This document shows, piece by piece, positions 39,001-47,898 of a DNA stretch of 64,000 nt. Where the stretch lies: the NCBI GenBank assembly GCA_963724625.1, contig CAVRVO010000017.1, positions 62,001 to 126,000 of the forward strand, given 5' to 3'. Positions within the stretch are counted from its first letter, which is position 1; each line of letters begins with the position of its first letter. Made by a program: the position numbers and the translations under genes. Origin of the DNA: DATBVX01 sp963724625. GTDB lineage: Bacteria; Pseudomonadota; Gammaproteobacteria; Steroidobacterales; Steroidobacteraceae. Below the pieces are notes generated by a model that worked only from the letters and a program-made list of their open reading frames with translations, was not told where the DNA came from and searched no databases.

Positions 39001-40384
39001 ACAGCATGCTGACGACTGCGTCGAACTGCGAGCGGGCGAGATGGCGGTACGGCCAGGCGCCTTTCACCAGCGCAAACAGCTCGTCCTCGCCATACTCTCT
39101 TGACGCAAGCTCGGCGACAATCTGTTGCGCAAGCACATCGAGCGGGTGACGTGGAATGCTGAGAAGGTCGAGCTCGCCCCGGCGCACGGCGTCGAGCAGC
39201 GCGACGCATTCAATCAACTCATCGCGACTGCTCGGAAACAAGCGCCCTTTCGGCACGCCCGTCACGGAGTGGTTGGCACGCCCGACCCGCTGCAGGAAGG
39301 TGGATATGGAGCGCGGCGAGCCGAGCTGACACACGAGCTCGACGTCGCCGATGTCGATTCCGAGCTCGAGTGAGGCGGTCGCGACCAGCACCCTGAGCTT
39401 GCCCTCTTTCAGACGTCGCTCGGCATCGAAACGCTGTTCCTTCGCCAGGCTGCCGTGGTGTGCAGCGACGTTCGCTTCGCCCAGACGCTCACCGAGATGG
39501 CGCGTGACGCGCTCGACCATACGGCGCGTGTTGGCAAAGATCAGCGTCGTGCGATGCGCTTCGATGAGCTGCGCGAGACGGTCATAGACCGTCTCCCACA
39601 CTTCACCTGACATCACGGCATCGAGCGGTGCGCTCGGGAGCTCGAGGTCAAGGTCGCGCTCGCGCACGTGGCCGCTGTCGACGATCAGGCAATCGGGCAC
39701 GCCCCCGTCCACACCGGCGCGCTGGCCGACGAGGAAATTCGCAATCTCCGTGATCGGCTTCTGGGTGGCGGATAGCCCGATCCGTTGCACGCGCTCGCCG
39801 CACAGCGCCGCAAGGCGCTCCAGGGATAGCGCGAGGTGTGCACCTCGCTTGGTTGCCGCCACTGCGTGAATCTCATCGACGATCACAGTCCTGGCCGTGG
39901 ACAGCATCGACCGGCCCGATTCGCTGGTGAGCAGCAGGTACAGCGACTCAGGCGTCGTAACCAGGATGTGCGGCGGGCGCTTGCGCATCGCGACCCGCTC
40001 GGCCTGCGGTGTGTCGCCGGTGCGAACCTGCGCGCGAATCTCGAAGGGCGGCACACCGAGGCGCGCCAGTTCCTCCACGATGCCGGCCAGGGGCTGCTCG
40101 AGATTGCGCTGAATGTCGTTCGATAGCGCCTTGAGAGGCGACACGTAGACGACGTGCGTGGCATCCGCCAACTCGCCCGCTACGCCCTTTCGAACCAGCG
40201 CGTCGATGGCAGTCATGAAAGCGGCCAGCGTCTTGCCCGATCCCGTGGGCGCGGCGATCAGCGCGTTGTGTCCACTGTGAATCGCAGGCCAGGCGCCCAC
40301 CTGCGGCCCAGTGGGCGCGCTGAACGTGCGTTCAAACCACGCTGTTACGGCGGGATGGAAAAACTCGGGAGGCATGGGGGTCAC
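36062..40384 (-). CDS. lhr: Lhr-type large ATP-dependent helicase
   Basis: A 1440-residue superfamily 2 helicase. Walker A is AAPTGSGKT at 44-52, motif II is DEIH and motif VI is QRVGRANH. After the two RecA domains come a winged helix and the Lhr-core beta domain. The roughly 500-residue C-terminal extension is the one found only in the long Lhr proteins, where E. coli Lhr (1538 residues) shows DNA glycosylase activity. It is a 3'-5' translocase linked to DNA repair. The gene may be first of an operon with ppk2, the CDGSH gene and the DUF1684 gene. Confidence 0.95.
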   Translation of the reverse strand: MTPMPPEFFHPAVTAWFERTFSAPTGPQVGAWPAIHSGHNALIAAPTGSGKTLAAFMTAIDALVRKGVAGELADATHVVYVSPLKALSNDIQRNLEQPLAGIVEELARLGVPPFEIRAQVRTGDTPQAERVAMRKRPPHILVTTPESLYLLLTSESGRSMLSTARTVIVDEIHAVAATKRGAHLALSLERLAALCGERVQRIGLSATQKPITEIANFLVGQRAGVDGGVPDCLIVDSGHVRERDLDLELPSAPLDAVMSGEVWETVYDRLAQLIEAHRTTLIFANTRRMVERVTRHLGERLGEANVAAHHGSLAKEQRFDAERRLKEGKLRVLVATASLELGIDIGDVELVCQLGSPRSISTFLQRVGRANHSVTGVPKGRLFPSSRDELIECVALLDAVRRGELDLLSIPRHPLDVLAQQIVAELASREYGEDELFALVKGAWPYRHLARSQFDAVVSMLSEGISTRRGRQAAYLHRDAVNRRLRGRRGARLTAITCGGAIPDNADYQVILEPTGIFVGTLHEDFAVESLSGDIFQLGNSSYRILRVEAGRVRVEDAKGQPPSIPFWLGEAPARTAELSMAVSRLREQLDESLSTFDSPAIERSVEAAMSRYRISRLAAQQMVEYLAGAKAVLGRLPTQQTLVFERFFDESGGMQLVIHAPFGARLNRAYGLALRKRFCRAFNFELQAAATEDTIVLSLGETHSFALEDVIRFLSSRTVESVLVQAVLDAPLFTTRWRWNASISLAVRRSRGGKRTPAPLQRMAAEDLIAVVFPDQIACAENLTGEREIPDHPLVQQTLDDCLHEAMDIDGLVALLRSIEDGKVSVLTRDLPQPSPLAQEILTARPYAYLDDAPLEERRTQAVASRRWLDPQSAADFGKLDPQAIATVRDEAWPGAENADELHDALMSLGVLTEAEGIRSQWGTLVEQLIDARRAARLVADENSFWVAAESLPMLRSVYPAANLEPQISAPEPFASRAWSPEEALTEIVRGRLQALGPTTAMALAKALAVSAGSIEAALVKLESEGFVLRGQFTSDAADTEWCERRLLARIHRYTIRTLRAEIEPVSSADFMRFLLDWQGVTREPRGEGVEALAAVVEQLQGFELPAAAWEADVLASRLNDYDPNWLDSLCLSGRALWARLTPAKGATAAPVRATPIALLSRKDWTLWQALSDSSRSELELSHAATALAEYLRTHGASFFDDMVSGSGLLRAQAETGLGELVAAGLVNSDSFSGLRALLLPSDRKRRLATRRRRIALFGLEDAGRWSLIRRGAPTASSESEDIERIAEHLLRRYGVVFRRLLTREADWLPPWHALLRAYRRLEAQGHIRGGRFVAGMSGEQFALPDAVGALRATRRKPSDEKLVSLSAADPLNLCGILTPGPRVPALAGNRVLLRDGVPLAVLAGGQTDFLATLEPAAEWAARNALLQSRVLTATTRPS

Positions 40385-40486
40385 TGGATGAGGGTTCAGC
40401 TACATGATCTCAACGAGATCGGCATTCAGGCAATCGATAAAGGAAACCGGCATCGACATCCGGGCGCACCGATCGCCCGGGTAGCG

Positions 40487-41059
40487 CTAGAACGTGTAGC
40501 GTAGGCCCAGGCCTACGGCGTTCATTCCACCTTCTTCGCCGAACAACCCATAAGCCACCGAACGGTGATGCAGCCGCAGTGATACCGCCCAGGACGCTTC
40601 GGGCGGTCCGGCTGTGAGTTCAGCCACCCAGTACACCAGCAACTGCCTGCTATCGCCCTCGAGCTCAACCTCGAGCTCGGGCAGCTGCGTCGCATAGGAC
40701 AGGCCGAGACCGAACGCCGCGGAGGTTGCCACCTTGTGGTTCCAGGGAAACTGCTGCCAGCGTGCCATGAGCGGCACGGCGTTGAGTTGCCAATAGTGTT
40801 GATCGCTGAACACGTAGGCGACCTGCCCCTCAGCCTCCAGTTGCAATGCGCCGTCGCGCAGGCTTGCGTAGCGTTTGGACAGCGCGCCCACCAGTATGTA
40901 GTCATCCACATAGCTGGCAAACAGAGGATTGAAGAAGACGTCCTGCCACGTATCTTCACTGGAGATCCGTGCGACGTAGCCGGTCGCTGCCCACGCACTG
41001 TCCGGCGCGCCGGCAGCCGCGATGCTGGTCACGAGCGCCAGCGATAGAAAGGCAAACAT
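40487..41059 (-). CDS. Putative small outer-membrane protein
   Basis: A 190-residue protein with a signal peptide (FAFLSLALVTSIAAAG) and a C-terminus ending GLRYTF, the Tyr-x-Phe tail expected for beta-barrel insertion. Strands alternate polar and apolar residues throughout. I do not recognise a subfamily. ATG 41059 is preferred since it starts the signal directly. Confidence 0.7.
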   Translation of the reverse strand: MFAFLSLALVTSIAAAGAPDSAWAATGYVARISSEDTWQDVFFNPLFASYVDDYILVGALSKRYASLRDGALQLEAEGQVAYVFSDQHYWQLNAVPLMARWQQFPWNHKVATSAAFGLGLSYATQLPELEVELEGDSRQLLVYWVAELTAGPPEASWAVSLRLHHRSVAYGLFGEEGGMNAVGLGLRYTF

Positions 41060-41143
41060 CAAGCGCAGGATGTCGACTGCGCGGATTCCAGAAGTCCGCC
41101 TACTGCACATGCGTCATTGGAAGCCTTGGACAAGGGACAGTTA

Positions 41144-41217
<74 letters not shown>

Positions 41218-41366
41218 GACGGCGCGATTCTAGCAAGCCATCACGCGGCCCACGGCTCAGTCATTAACGCGAGTTAATCCGCTGGCAAGAGCCCCCTCAG
41301 CGACGGGCGCCTATGGTGTGCGAGCCGCGAATACCTGCGGTGAATTTCGACACGGTGAGGAAGTCT

Positions 41367-41570
41367 ATGAAGTATCTGTCTGCACTTGCGATTGCTGCGA
41401 CTTTGGCACTCGGCGGTGCCGCTGCGTTTGCGGCCGATAAGCCCGCCACATCCAGTGCCACCACCATGGATCACTCGCAGAAGGCATGCGAGAAGGCGGC
41501 CGACGACAAAAATTTGACCGGCGATGCACGCACCAAGGCCATCAAGGAGTGCCGTGAGGTCAAGAAGTAA
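41367..41570 (+). CDS. Small periplasmic PsiF-family protein
   Basis: A 67-residue exported protein: signal peptide (LSALAIAATLALGGAAAFAA) then a single PsiF repeat with two cysteines (QKACEKAADDKNLTGDARTK ... KECREVKK). The E. coli member is phosphate-starvation inducible; the function is unknown. GAGGAAG precedes the ATG at the right distance. Confidence 0.8.
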   Translation: MKYLSALAIAATLALGGAAAFAADKPATSSATTMDHSQKACEKAADDKNLTGDARTKAIKECREVKK

Positions 41571-41795
41571 CTGATCCGAATGCGCCCGCAGATCGCCGGC
41601 CTCAAGGGACTGATCGCAAACCCCGATCCACGCCGCGGATTGGCAGTTCCTGGGTCCGGCGGTCTGCGGGGCTACTTGCCCCGTCCGCGTCGCGCCTTGC
41701 GGGCCTGACACCCGGCTTCAATCCTCCCGCTCTTGTAACGGGCGCACTCCGCCCCAGTTACCTGCATCCCACTTGGCTTCTACTGGTGCCTTCGG
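41571..41795. other. Intergenic region, no feature seen
   Basis: These 225 bases contain no recognised gene, only a 42-codon Arg/Pro-rich frame that I do not accept, and no clear terminator or RNA. Confidence 0.5.
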
Positions 41796-42833
41796 ATGCG
41801 AAGTTCTGCGTACCTTGCGGCGGTCTCCGCCGCCGATGCTCTGGATGGCGAGCCCGACCATTCGGCGGGGCCATCGACTCCATCACCTGAAGTCGATTTC
41901 GAAGCGCTGGACGCCTATTCCAAGGCGGTGATCGGCGCGGTGAACCGCGTGGGACCCGCGGTGGTAAGCATTCAGGTCGGTCGTAACACGACGGAGCGTG
42001 AACACGCGGGTGGCGCCGGCTCCGGTGTCGTCATTACGCCCGATGGGTACCTCCTGACCAACCAGCACGTCGTGAATAGCGCACGGCACGTGCGCGTCGC
42101 GTTCGTCGATGGGCGTAGCGTCGATGCCGAGGTCGTCGGCGAAGACGAAGCGACCGATCTTGCCGTCGTACGCGCCCTGGCTTCGGGCCTTCCGAGCGCG
42201 ACGCTCTCGCCGGACGATCCGCTTCGCGTCGGGCAACTCGTCATCGCAGTCGGGAATCCGTATGGATTCCAATCCACGGTGTCGGCCGGGGTCGTCAGTG
42301 CGCTGGGCCGAGCGCTGCGCAGCCGGCGCGGCCGGCTCATCGAGGACATCGTGCAACACACTGCACCGCTGAATCCCGGCAACTCGGGCGGCCCGCTCGT
42401 AGATGCCCGCGGGCACGTCGTTGGCGTCAACACCGCCATCATCGCGGTCGCACAAGGGATCGGTTTCTCAGTGCCCGCGCCCACCGCGCATTGGGTGCTC
42501 GGCGAAATCCTCTCCCACGGGCGAGTGCGCCGCGTGTATCTCGGCATTTCGGGCCGCGATCGCCCGCTCGACCGACGGCTGGTGCGCGCCCTGGGGCTGC
42601 AGGTCCACCAGGCGGTCGAAATCATCTCGATCGAACGCGCCAGCCCGACTGCGCAGACGGATCTGCGCATGGGCGACCTGATCGTCGGAGCGGGCACTGC
42701 ACCGATCCACAGTATCGATGCCCTGCATCGCTTCCTCAGCCACTGGCCGCTCGGCGAGGCACTCGAGCTGCGGGTCCTGCGCGGCACGCGCCTCCACGCC
42801 GTTCACTTGGTGCCGCAGGAGCTGAAGAGCTGA
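41796..42833 (+). CDS. HtrA-like serine protease without signal peptide
   Basis: A 345-residue S1C protease. The triad is His91 (TNQHVV), Asp121 (ATDLAVV) and Ser197 (NPGNSGG), followed by one PDZ domain at about 255-340. No signal peptide or membrane anchor is visible at the N-terminus, unlike DegP, DegQ or DegS. The product therefore looks cytoplasmic, or the true start lies elsewhere. It is distinct from the two-PDZ protease at 18.2 kb. Confidence 0.85.
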   Translation: MRSSAYLAAVSAADALDGEPDHSAGPSTPSPEVDFEALDAYSKAVIGAVNRVGPAVVSIQVGRNTTEREHAGGAGSGVVITPDGYLLTNQHVVNSARHVRVAFVDGRSVDAEVVGEDEATDLAVVRALASGLPSATLSPDDPLRVGQLVIAVGNPYGFQSTVSAGVVSALGRALRSRRGRLIEDIVQHTAPLNPGNSGGPLVDARGHVVGVNTAIIAVAQGIGFSVPAPTAHWVLGEILSHGRVRRVYLGISGRDRPLDRRLVRALGLQVHQAVEIISIERASPTAQTDLRMGDLIVGAGTAPIHSIDALHRFLSHWPLGEALELRVLRGTRLHAVHLVPQELKS

Positions 42834-42914
42834 GTACTTTGCACTTCAGGGCAAGTGACCGCTTGCAAGGGGTCCGATAGGATCGCCCTCCCCGCTGCAA
42901 TTGGAGATGCCGCC

Positions 42915-43784
42915 ATGCGCTGGAGAGAAGGACGACGCAGTGACAACGTCGAGGACTATCGCGGCAGTCCAATGGGAGGCGCCGGAGTCAAGATCGGCCT
43001 CGGTACGATTGTCGTGGTGTTGCTCGGCTGGGCCTTCGGCATCGATCCACGGATCATGCTGGGACTCGTGAGCTCAGTTGAGGACGCGCAGGTGCAGACG
43101 CCCCCGCCACCGGAGCCCGGTGTACGGAAAACCGGAAGTCCGGAAGATGAGGTGGCGGATTTTGCCTCTGTAGTACTGGCGGATACGGAAGACACCTGGA
43201 CCGCGCTCTTCGCCGAGCGCGGCCTGCAATACGTGCCGCCGAAGCTCGTCTTATTTACTGACGTGGCGCAAACCGGTTGCGGACGCGCCGGCGCAAGTGT
43301 CGGGCCGTTCTATTGCCCACTCGACCGCAAGGTCTACATCGACCTGAGCTTCTACCGGGAGTTGCAGGAAAAATTCGCTGCACCGGGTGACTTCGCGCGG
43401 GCCTATGTTCTCGCTCACGAGGTGGGCCACCACGTTCAGAATCTGCTCGGCACATCGGATAAGGTGCGCGCTGCGCAGGAGCGCGGCTCGGAAAGCGACG
43501 CCAATGCGCTCTCAGTACGCCTCGAATTGCAGGCCGACTGTTACTCGGGAATCTGGGCAAATCACGCGGACCAGTCGCGTCATATCCTGGAGTCCGGCGA
43601 TGTCGACGAGGCGCTGGGTGCCGCCGCGGCGGTCGGAGATGACACGATTCAGAAGCACACGCGCGGTTACGTCGTGCCTGACTCGTTCACCCACGGCTCG
43701 GCTGAACAGCGCACGCGCTGGTTCCGCACCGGGCTGCAAAGCGGCACTTTGGCGAAGTGCGACACCTTCGCCGCGGGCGGTTGA
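42915..43784 (+). CDS. YpfJ-family neutral zinc metallopeptidase
   Basis: A 289-residue membrane protein: one N-terminal transmembrane helix (GLGTIVVVLLGWAFGI), a proline linker, then a zinc protease domain with HEVGHHVQ and the downstream ligand segment ELQADCYSGIW. The family is annotated as KPN_02809/YpfJ neutral zinc metallopeptidase, function unknown. ATG 42915 is the chosen start because it begins with the characteristic MRWREGRRSDNVEDYR. Confidence 0.9.
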   Translation: MRWREGRRSDNVEDYRGSPMGGAGVKIGLGTIVVVLLGWAFGIDPRIMLGLVSSVEDAQVQTPPPPEPGVRKTGSPEDEVADFASVVLADTEDTWTALFAERGLQYVPPKLVLFTDVAQTGCGRAGASVGPFYCPLDRKVYIDLSFYRELQEKFAAPGDFARAYVLAHEVGHHVQNLLGTSDKVRAAQERGSESDANALSVRLELQADCYSGIWANHADQSRHILESGDVDEALGAAAAVGDDTIQKHTRGYVVPDSFTHGSAEQRTRWFRTGLQSGTLAKCDTFAAGG

Positions 43785-43798
43785 TAACGAGAAAGGCT

Positions 43799-46459
43799 TT
43801 AGTCTTCCCGAGGCGCCCGATAGGCCGGGCTGTAGACGCCGCCCGCTGACTCGCTCGCGCTGGCTCGGTGCGAGATGGCGGCCCGGGAGCCGACCTCTCC
43901 GATCAGGCGCGCCGGAAGCTTGGCGGCACTCAGCGACGATACCAGCAGGCTCGCAGCATACGGCACCGACTGAATGAGCAGGGCAATCTGCCATACCGTC
44001 ATGTCCGGGCTTTGCATCAGCGGAATCCGGTGTACCGCCCACGCCCCGATCCACAGCGCCGTCATCATCAGGATTTCCTCACGCGCCGCCGACACGGCAC
44101 GCACCCAGGCCTGCCGTTGTCCTTGTTTCGGCGTGCGGAAGAAAGGTTCGTGGCGCGTCAGGAATCCGCGCACTGTGGCTAAGCCGATCGTATGTGCCAG
44201 GGCGAGCCCGGCCAGCGCCGCGGCCAGCGTCTGGCGCAGATTCGCGCCGACGCAATGGCGATACAGGTGCACCAGCTTGATGAGCTTGAATGAGAACAGT
44301 GAGAGCGGCAGCACGCTGAACATCATCAACGGCGGATCGAACAGTTCCGGCGCCGTCACCATGGCAACCACCCAACCGAGCGCGGCGATGTTGAACAGCA
44401 GATTGAATCCATCCGCGAGCCAGGGCAGCCACCCCGCGATGAAGTGATATCGCTGACCGGAGCTCAGCCCGGAGGCGCGCCAGGAAAAGAGCGCCCGGGA
44501 ATGGGCCTTCAAAATCTGCATGGCGCCGTACGCCCAGCGATAGCGCTGTTTCTTGTAATCCGCGAATGTGTCGGGAATCAGGCCGCGACCGTAGCTGTGC
44601 GGCACGTAGCTCGCTTCGTATCCGCGTTCGAAGATGCGCAAGCCCAGCTCCGCGTCCTCGGTAATGCACCATTCAGCCCAGCCGCCAACCTCGTCCAGCA
44701 CCTGCCGGCGCACGATGGTCATCGTGCCGTGCTGGATGATCGCGTTGCGCTCGTTGCGTGTGATCATGCCGATGTCAAAAAAGCCGCGATATTCGGCGAA
44801 GCACATCGCTTTGTAGGCGCTGTCACTCACATCGCGATAGTCCTGCGGGGCCTGCACGATCGCCAGGTTCGGGTTGTCGAATACCGGCACCAGATCCTTG
44901 AGCCAATCCTTCGCGACCACGTAGTCACTGTCGATGGCCGCGACGATGTCTGCGTCCCGCGCGGTCTCGCGCAGGGCGAAATTGAGGGCACCGGCCTTGA
45001 AGCCCGCCAACGGATTCACGTGGAAGAAGCGAAACCGGCTGCCGAGCTTGCGGCAGTGTTCCTGCACCGGCCGCCACACAGCCTCATCGCGCGTATTGTT
45101 GTCGACGACGAGGACTTCGTAGTCCGGGTAGTCGAGAGCCGCCAGGGCATCGAGTGTTTCGATCAGCATCTCCGGCGGCTCGTTGTGCGCCGGCACGTGG
45201 ATCGACACCTTGTGCGTGGCGTGACGGTCGCGCGTCGGCGTAAGCAGGCGCGGGCGAGAAGTCGCCCAGTGCGCTTCGGCCCATTCGTGAGCTTCGGCCA
45301 GGAGCACTGCAATCACACCCAGCATGCCGATCATCAGCAAGGAGCCGACGACCACGCTGGTCACCGTGACGTACTGCTGCGAATACTCGTAGACGATCCA
45401 CACGGCCGCGGTGGCAGTGGCATACACGATGACGGCCAGGAAACTGCGGCCGCGCGCAGCCAGTGACCGGCTGTTGATGTAGAAGAACCCGAGCAGCAAC
45501 GCGGCCAGACCCACGGAAATCGCCGCCAGGAGATGCCAGCCGGGAATTCGGACGATCGGTTCGATGAAAGCGAACTTGGTATTTCGGGCTGCGTCGTAGA
45601 CGCCCCAATAGGCACCCACCGCCCCTTCCAGCGTCCCTTTCCAGGGCTGGTCAAAGGCCTCCATCAGGTAATAGACGTATTTCTCCTGTTCGGCCCGCGC
45701 CAGAAAGCGCCTCAGGAAGAGCGCCTCGTTTGAAGGGGACGCCACGGCTGCTTCACGAGTCCGGCCGTTGCTGGGCCAGCCTACTTCGGTAATCACGATC
45801 GGCTTGCCCGGAAAGGCATCGGTGAGCTGCCGCATTGTCAGCACCGTGAAGTCGACGGCGTGTTCGACGTCGACACCTTCCCAGTAGGGCAGCACGTGAA
45901 TTGCCAGATAGTCCACGTGGTCGGCGAGCTCGGGATGGTGGAGCCAGACGTGCCAAGGCTCAGCGGTACTGACAGGCTGCTTTATGGCGGCCCTCACCCG
46001 GTCGAGATGGGCGGTCAGCTCCTCGACTGTGACGTCCTGACGAAGAATGGTCTCGTTACCGACGATCACCCGGACGACGTTACGATTGTTGTTCGCAAGG
46101 TCAATAGCACGCGCAATCTCAGCCTCATTATTATCGATATTGCCGTTAATCCAGGCGCCAAGAGCGACATTGATGCCATGGCTGGCAGCCAGTTTCGGGA
46201 TCTCCCCCAGCGTCCCAGCGGTGCTGTAGCTGCGTACCGCGTGGGTTTTTCCCTCGAGCAGGGCAAGGTCTGAATCGATATGTGCCACCGACGGGAAGTC
46301 ACCCTGACCGGGATCCTGGTCTGCCCGATAGGGCGAGAACGCGAAGCCCTGCACCCGCGAGGGCCAATGGGGTTCCGGCGTAGGTCGGTTGGCATACGCC
46401 CACGCGGCGACTGTCGCGGCGCCAAACGCCACCGCGATGACGATATTGGTGATTCTCAA
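43799..46459 (-). CDS. GH17-GT2 fusion, beta-glucan synthase/transglycosylase (NdvB/NdvC-like)
   Basis: An 886-residue membrane protein. After one membrane anchor comes a periplasmic GH17 domain whose catalytic glutamates are in VGNETI (proton donor, about residue 136) and ITEVGWPSNG (nucleophile, about 225). Several membrane helices lead to a processive GT2 domain with VPAHNEPPE, DSDYV, TEDAELG and QRYRW, then further helices. Such fusions polymerise and remodel beta-1,3/1,6-glucans. TTG 46459 is my preferred start because GAGGA lies seven bases upstream; ATGs at 46498 and 46579 are in frame. Confidence 0.88.
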   Translation of the reverse strand: MRITNIVIAVAFGAATVAAWAYANRPTPEPHWPSRVQGFAFSPYRADQDPGQGDFPSVAHIDSDLALLEGKTHAVRSYSTAGTLGEIPKLAASHGINVALGAWINGNIDNNEAEIARAIDLANNNRNVVRVIVGNETILRQDVTVEELTAHLDRVRAAIKQPVSTAEPWHVWLHHPELADHVDYLAIHVLPYWEGVDVEHAVDFTVLTMRQLTDAFPGKPIVITEVGWPSNGRTREAAVASPSNEALFLRRFLARAEQEKYVYYLMEAFDQPWKGTLEGAVGAYWGVYDAARNTKFAFIEPIVRIPGWHLLAAISVGLAALLLGFFYINSRSLAARGRSFLAVIVYATATAAVWIVYEYSQQYVTVTSVVVGSLLMIGMLGVIAVLLAEAHEWAEAHWATSRPRLLTPTRDRHATHKVSIHVPAHNEPPEMLIETLDALAALDYPDYEVLVVDNNTRDEAVWRPVQEHCRKLGSRFRFFHVNPLAGFKAGALNFALRETARDADIVAAIDSDYVVAKDWLKDLVPVFDNPNLAIVQAPQDYRDVSDSAYKAMCFAEYRGFFDIGMITRNERNAIIQHGTMTIVRRQVLDEVGGWAEWCITEDAELGLRIFERGYEASYVPHSYGRGLIPDTFADYKKQRYRWAYGAMQILKAHSRALFSWRASGLSSGQRYHFIAGWLPWLADGFNLLFNIAALGWVVAMVTAPELFDPPLMMFSVLPLSLFSFKLIKLVHLYRHCVGANLRQTLAAALAGLALAHTIGLATVRGFLTRHEPFFRTPKQGQRQAWVRAVSAAREEILMMTALWIGAWAVHRIPLMQSPDMTVWQIALLIQSVPYAASLLVSSLSAAKLPARLIGEVGSRAAISHRASASESAGGVYSPAYRAPRED

Positions 46460-46627
46460 CGGAAGTCCTCGACCGGGTGGATACCCCGGGGCGCGCATTC
46501 TAGCGGGCTCCAGAAAAAAATCACGCAGTGCAGCGAAACGGTCCAGATCTCTGCGTGGAATGGCTTCGGCAAGCCCCACTGCCGGAGAGTCTGAGCCAGC
46601 GCCGAGCAGGAGTCTGTGCGAGGAAGC

Positions 46628-47629
46628 CTAGTTGCGAGCTTTGCTAAGGGAACTCCTCAGCGCCCGGGCAGCACCCAGAAGTCCGAGGTCTGAGCGAAGG
46701 ATGGCTGTGGTCGGCACGGACGCGAGGACTTGTGAGAAACGACCCTTGTCTTCGAACCTCTGCCGGAATGCACCATTGCGCAGCGGGTCGATCAAAGCAG
46801 TGACCATCCCGCCGGCCAGGTAGACCCCGTCCCAGGCCCCGAACATCAGTGCGGCGTCGCCTGCGAATCCGCCCAGCAGCTCGCAGAAGAGCCGCACGGC
46901 CCGCAGGCTCATGTCGTCCTCGCCGCTCAGTGCCGCGCGCGTGATCTCTTCCGGGCTGGTGCCGTTCGACTCACGATCATCGAGCGCACAGAGAATCGAG
47001 TACAGATTGGAAAGGCCCTGGCCGGACAGCACCCGCTCGTACGACACGCGCCCGAAGCGTTGCTGCAGGCAGCGCAGGACTTCCATCTCTTCATCGTCTC
47101 CCGGCGCCAGCCCGACGTGTCCCCCTTCGGTCGCGAACACAACCGGGTCACCCGAGTTGAACTGGAGCGCGCTTACGCCGAGGCCAGTGCCTGGCCCCAC
47201 TACTACGACCGTTCCACGCGCGGGAAGACCATTGGTGCGATCGCCGCCCAGGTTGACGAGATCATCGCGGCTCAGCTCGGGCAGCGCCCAACTGATGGCC
47301 TCGAAGTCATTTACAGCGAGCAGTTGCTTGAGCCCGAGTTCTTCCCGCACCTGGTCGATCGAGAAGTCCCAGGCGCAATTGGTGATGCTGACCTGGCCAC
47401 CGCGCACGATTCCCGCTAGCGCAAGCGCCGCGCATTGCGGCGGCTCGGAGATCCGAGACAGGTAGGCCTGAGCGACCTCGATGACTCCGTGAAAGTCAGC
47501 CGTTCGGAAGTATTTCGGTTCCAGCACCCGCGCCGGCCCGGTCCCATTCAGGGTGGTCAACGCAATGCGAATGTTGGTGCCCCCGATGTCAGCGATCAGG
47601 CCCAACGCAGCTCGATGCTGGCGCTTCAT
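46628..47629 (-). CDS. glk: Glucokinase
   Basis: A 333-residue bacterial glucokinase of the E. coli Glk type. The ATP phosphate loop is ADIGGTNIR near residue 14, with NDFEA, VGPGTGLGVSAL and EGGHVGLAP. It phosphorylates glucose, such as that released by the GH3 enzyme encoded just upstream. A LacI-type operator overlapping a TTGACA hexamer lies about 210 bases before the start. Confidence 0.95.
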   Translation of the reverse strand: MKRQHRAALGLIADIGGTNIRIALTTLNGTGPARVLEPKYFRTADFHGVIEVAQAYLSRISEPPQCAALALAGIVRGGQVSITNCAWDFSIDQVREELGLKQLLAVNDFEAISWALPELSRDDLVNLGGDRTNGLPARGTVVVVGPGTGLGVSALQFNSGDPVVFATEGGHVGLAPGDDEEMEVLRCLQQRFGRVSYERVLSGQGLSNLYSILCALDDRESNGTSPEEITRAALSGEDDMSLRAVRLFCELLGGFAGDAALMFGAWDGVYLAGGMVTALIDPLRNGAFRQRFEDKGRFSQVLASVPTTAILRSDLGLLGAARALRSSLSKARN

Positions 47630-47839
47630 GATCAGTTCGAGACTCCTCGAGTCGCGGGTCGAGATCGGAGGGTGCTGGTGATCGGTTCGGACCGGGTGAT
47701 CCGGACGGCGAGGAAATAAGGGGGAGCCGCCGAATCACCCGCCCCGCTCGATCGTGGAGGGTCGCAGCCGTCTTGGTTGTGTTGCTTACGCCTGCGCGCC
47801 ACCTGAACCACTCGTTCTAGGTGTCGATTCTCAATACTG

Positions 47840-47853
47840 TGACAGCGCTGTCA
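47840..47853. promoter_or_regulatory. LacI-family operator before glk
   Basis: TGACAGCGCTGTCA is a perfect 14-bp palindrome with a central CG, typical of LacI-family sites. On the minus strand it overlaps a consensus -35 (TTGACA, 47854-47849), with GAGAAT 16 bases on as a possible -10. A nearly identical site precedes the GH3 gene. Confidence 0.75.
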
Positions 47854-47898
47854 AGGTTTTTTGCAACATTTTCCCTATGGACCTCGAGGCCTACCAGG

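Noticed and set aside
37970..39103. A 377-codon plus-strand frame inside lhr
   Set aside because: Antisense of a conserved helicase domain, with Arg/Ala-rich composition and no recognisable domain.
41581..41709. A 42-codon frame after the PsiF-like gene
   Set aside because: Low-complexity Arg/Pro sequence with no Shine-Dalgarno site.
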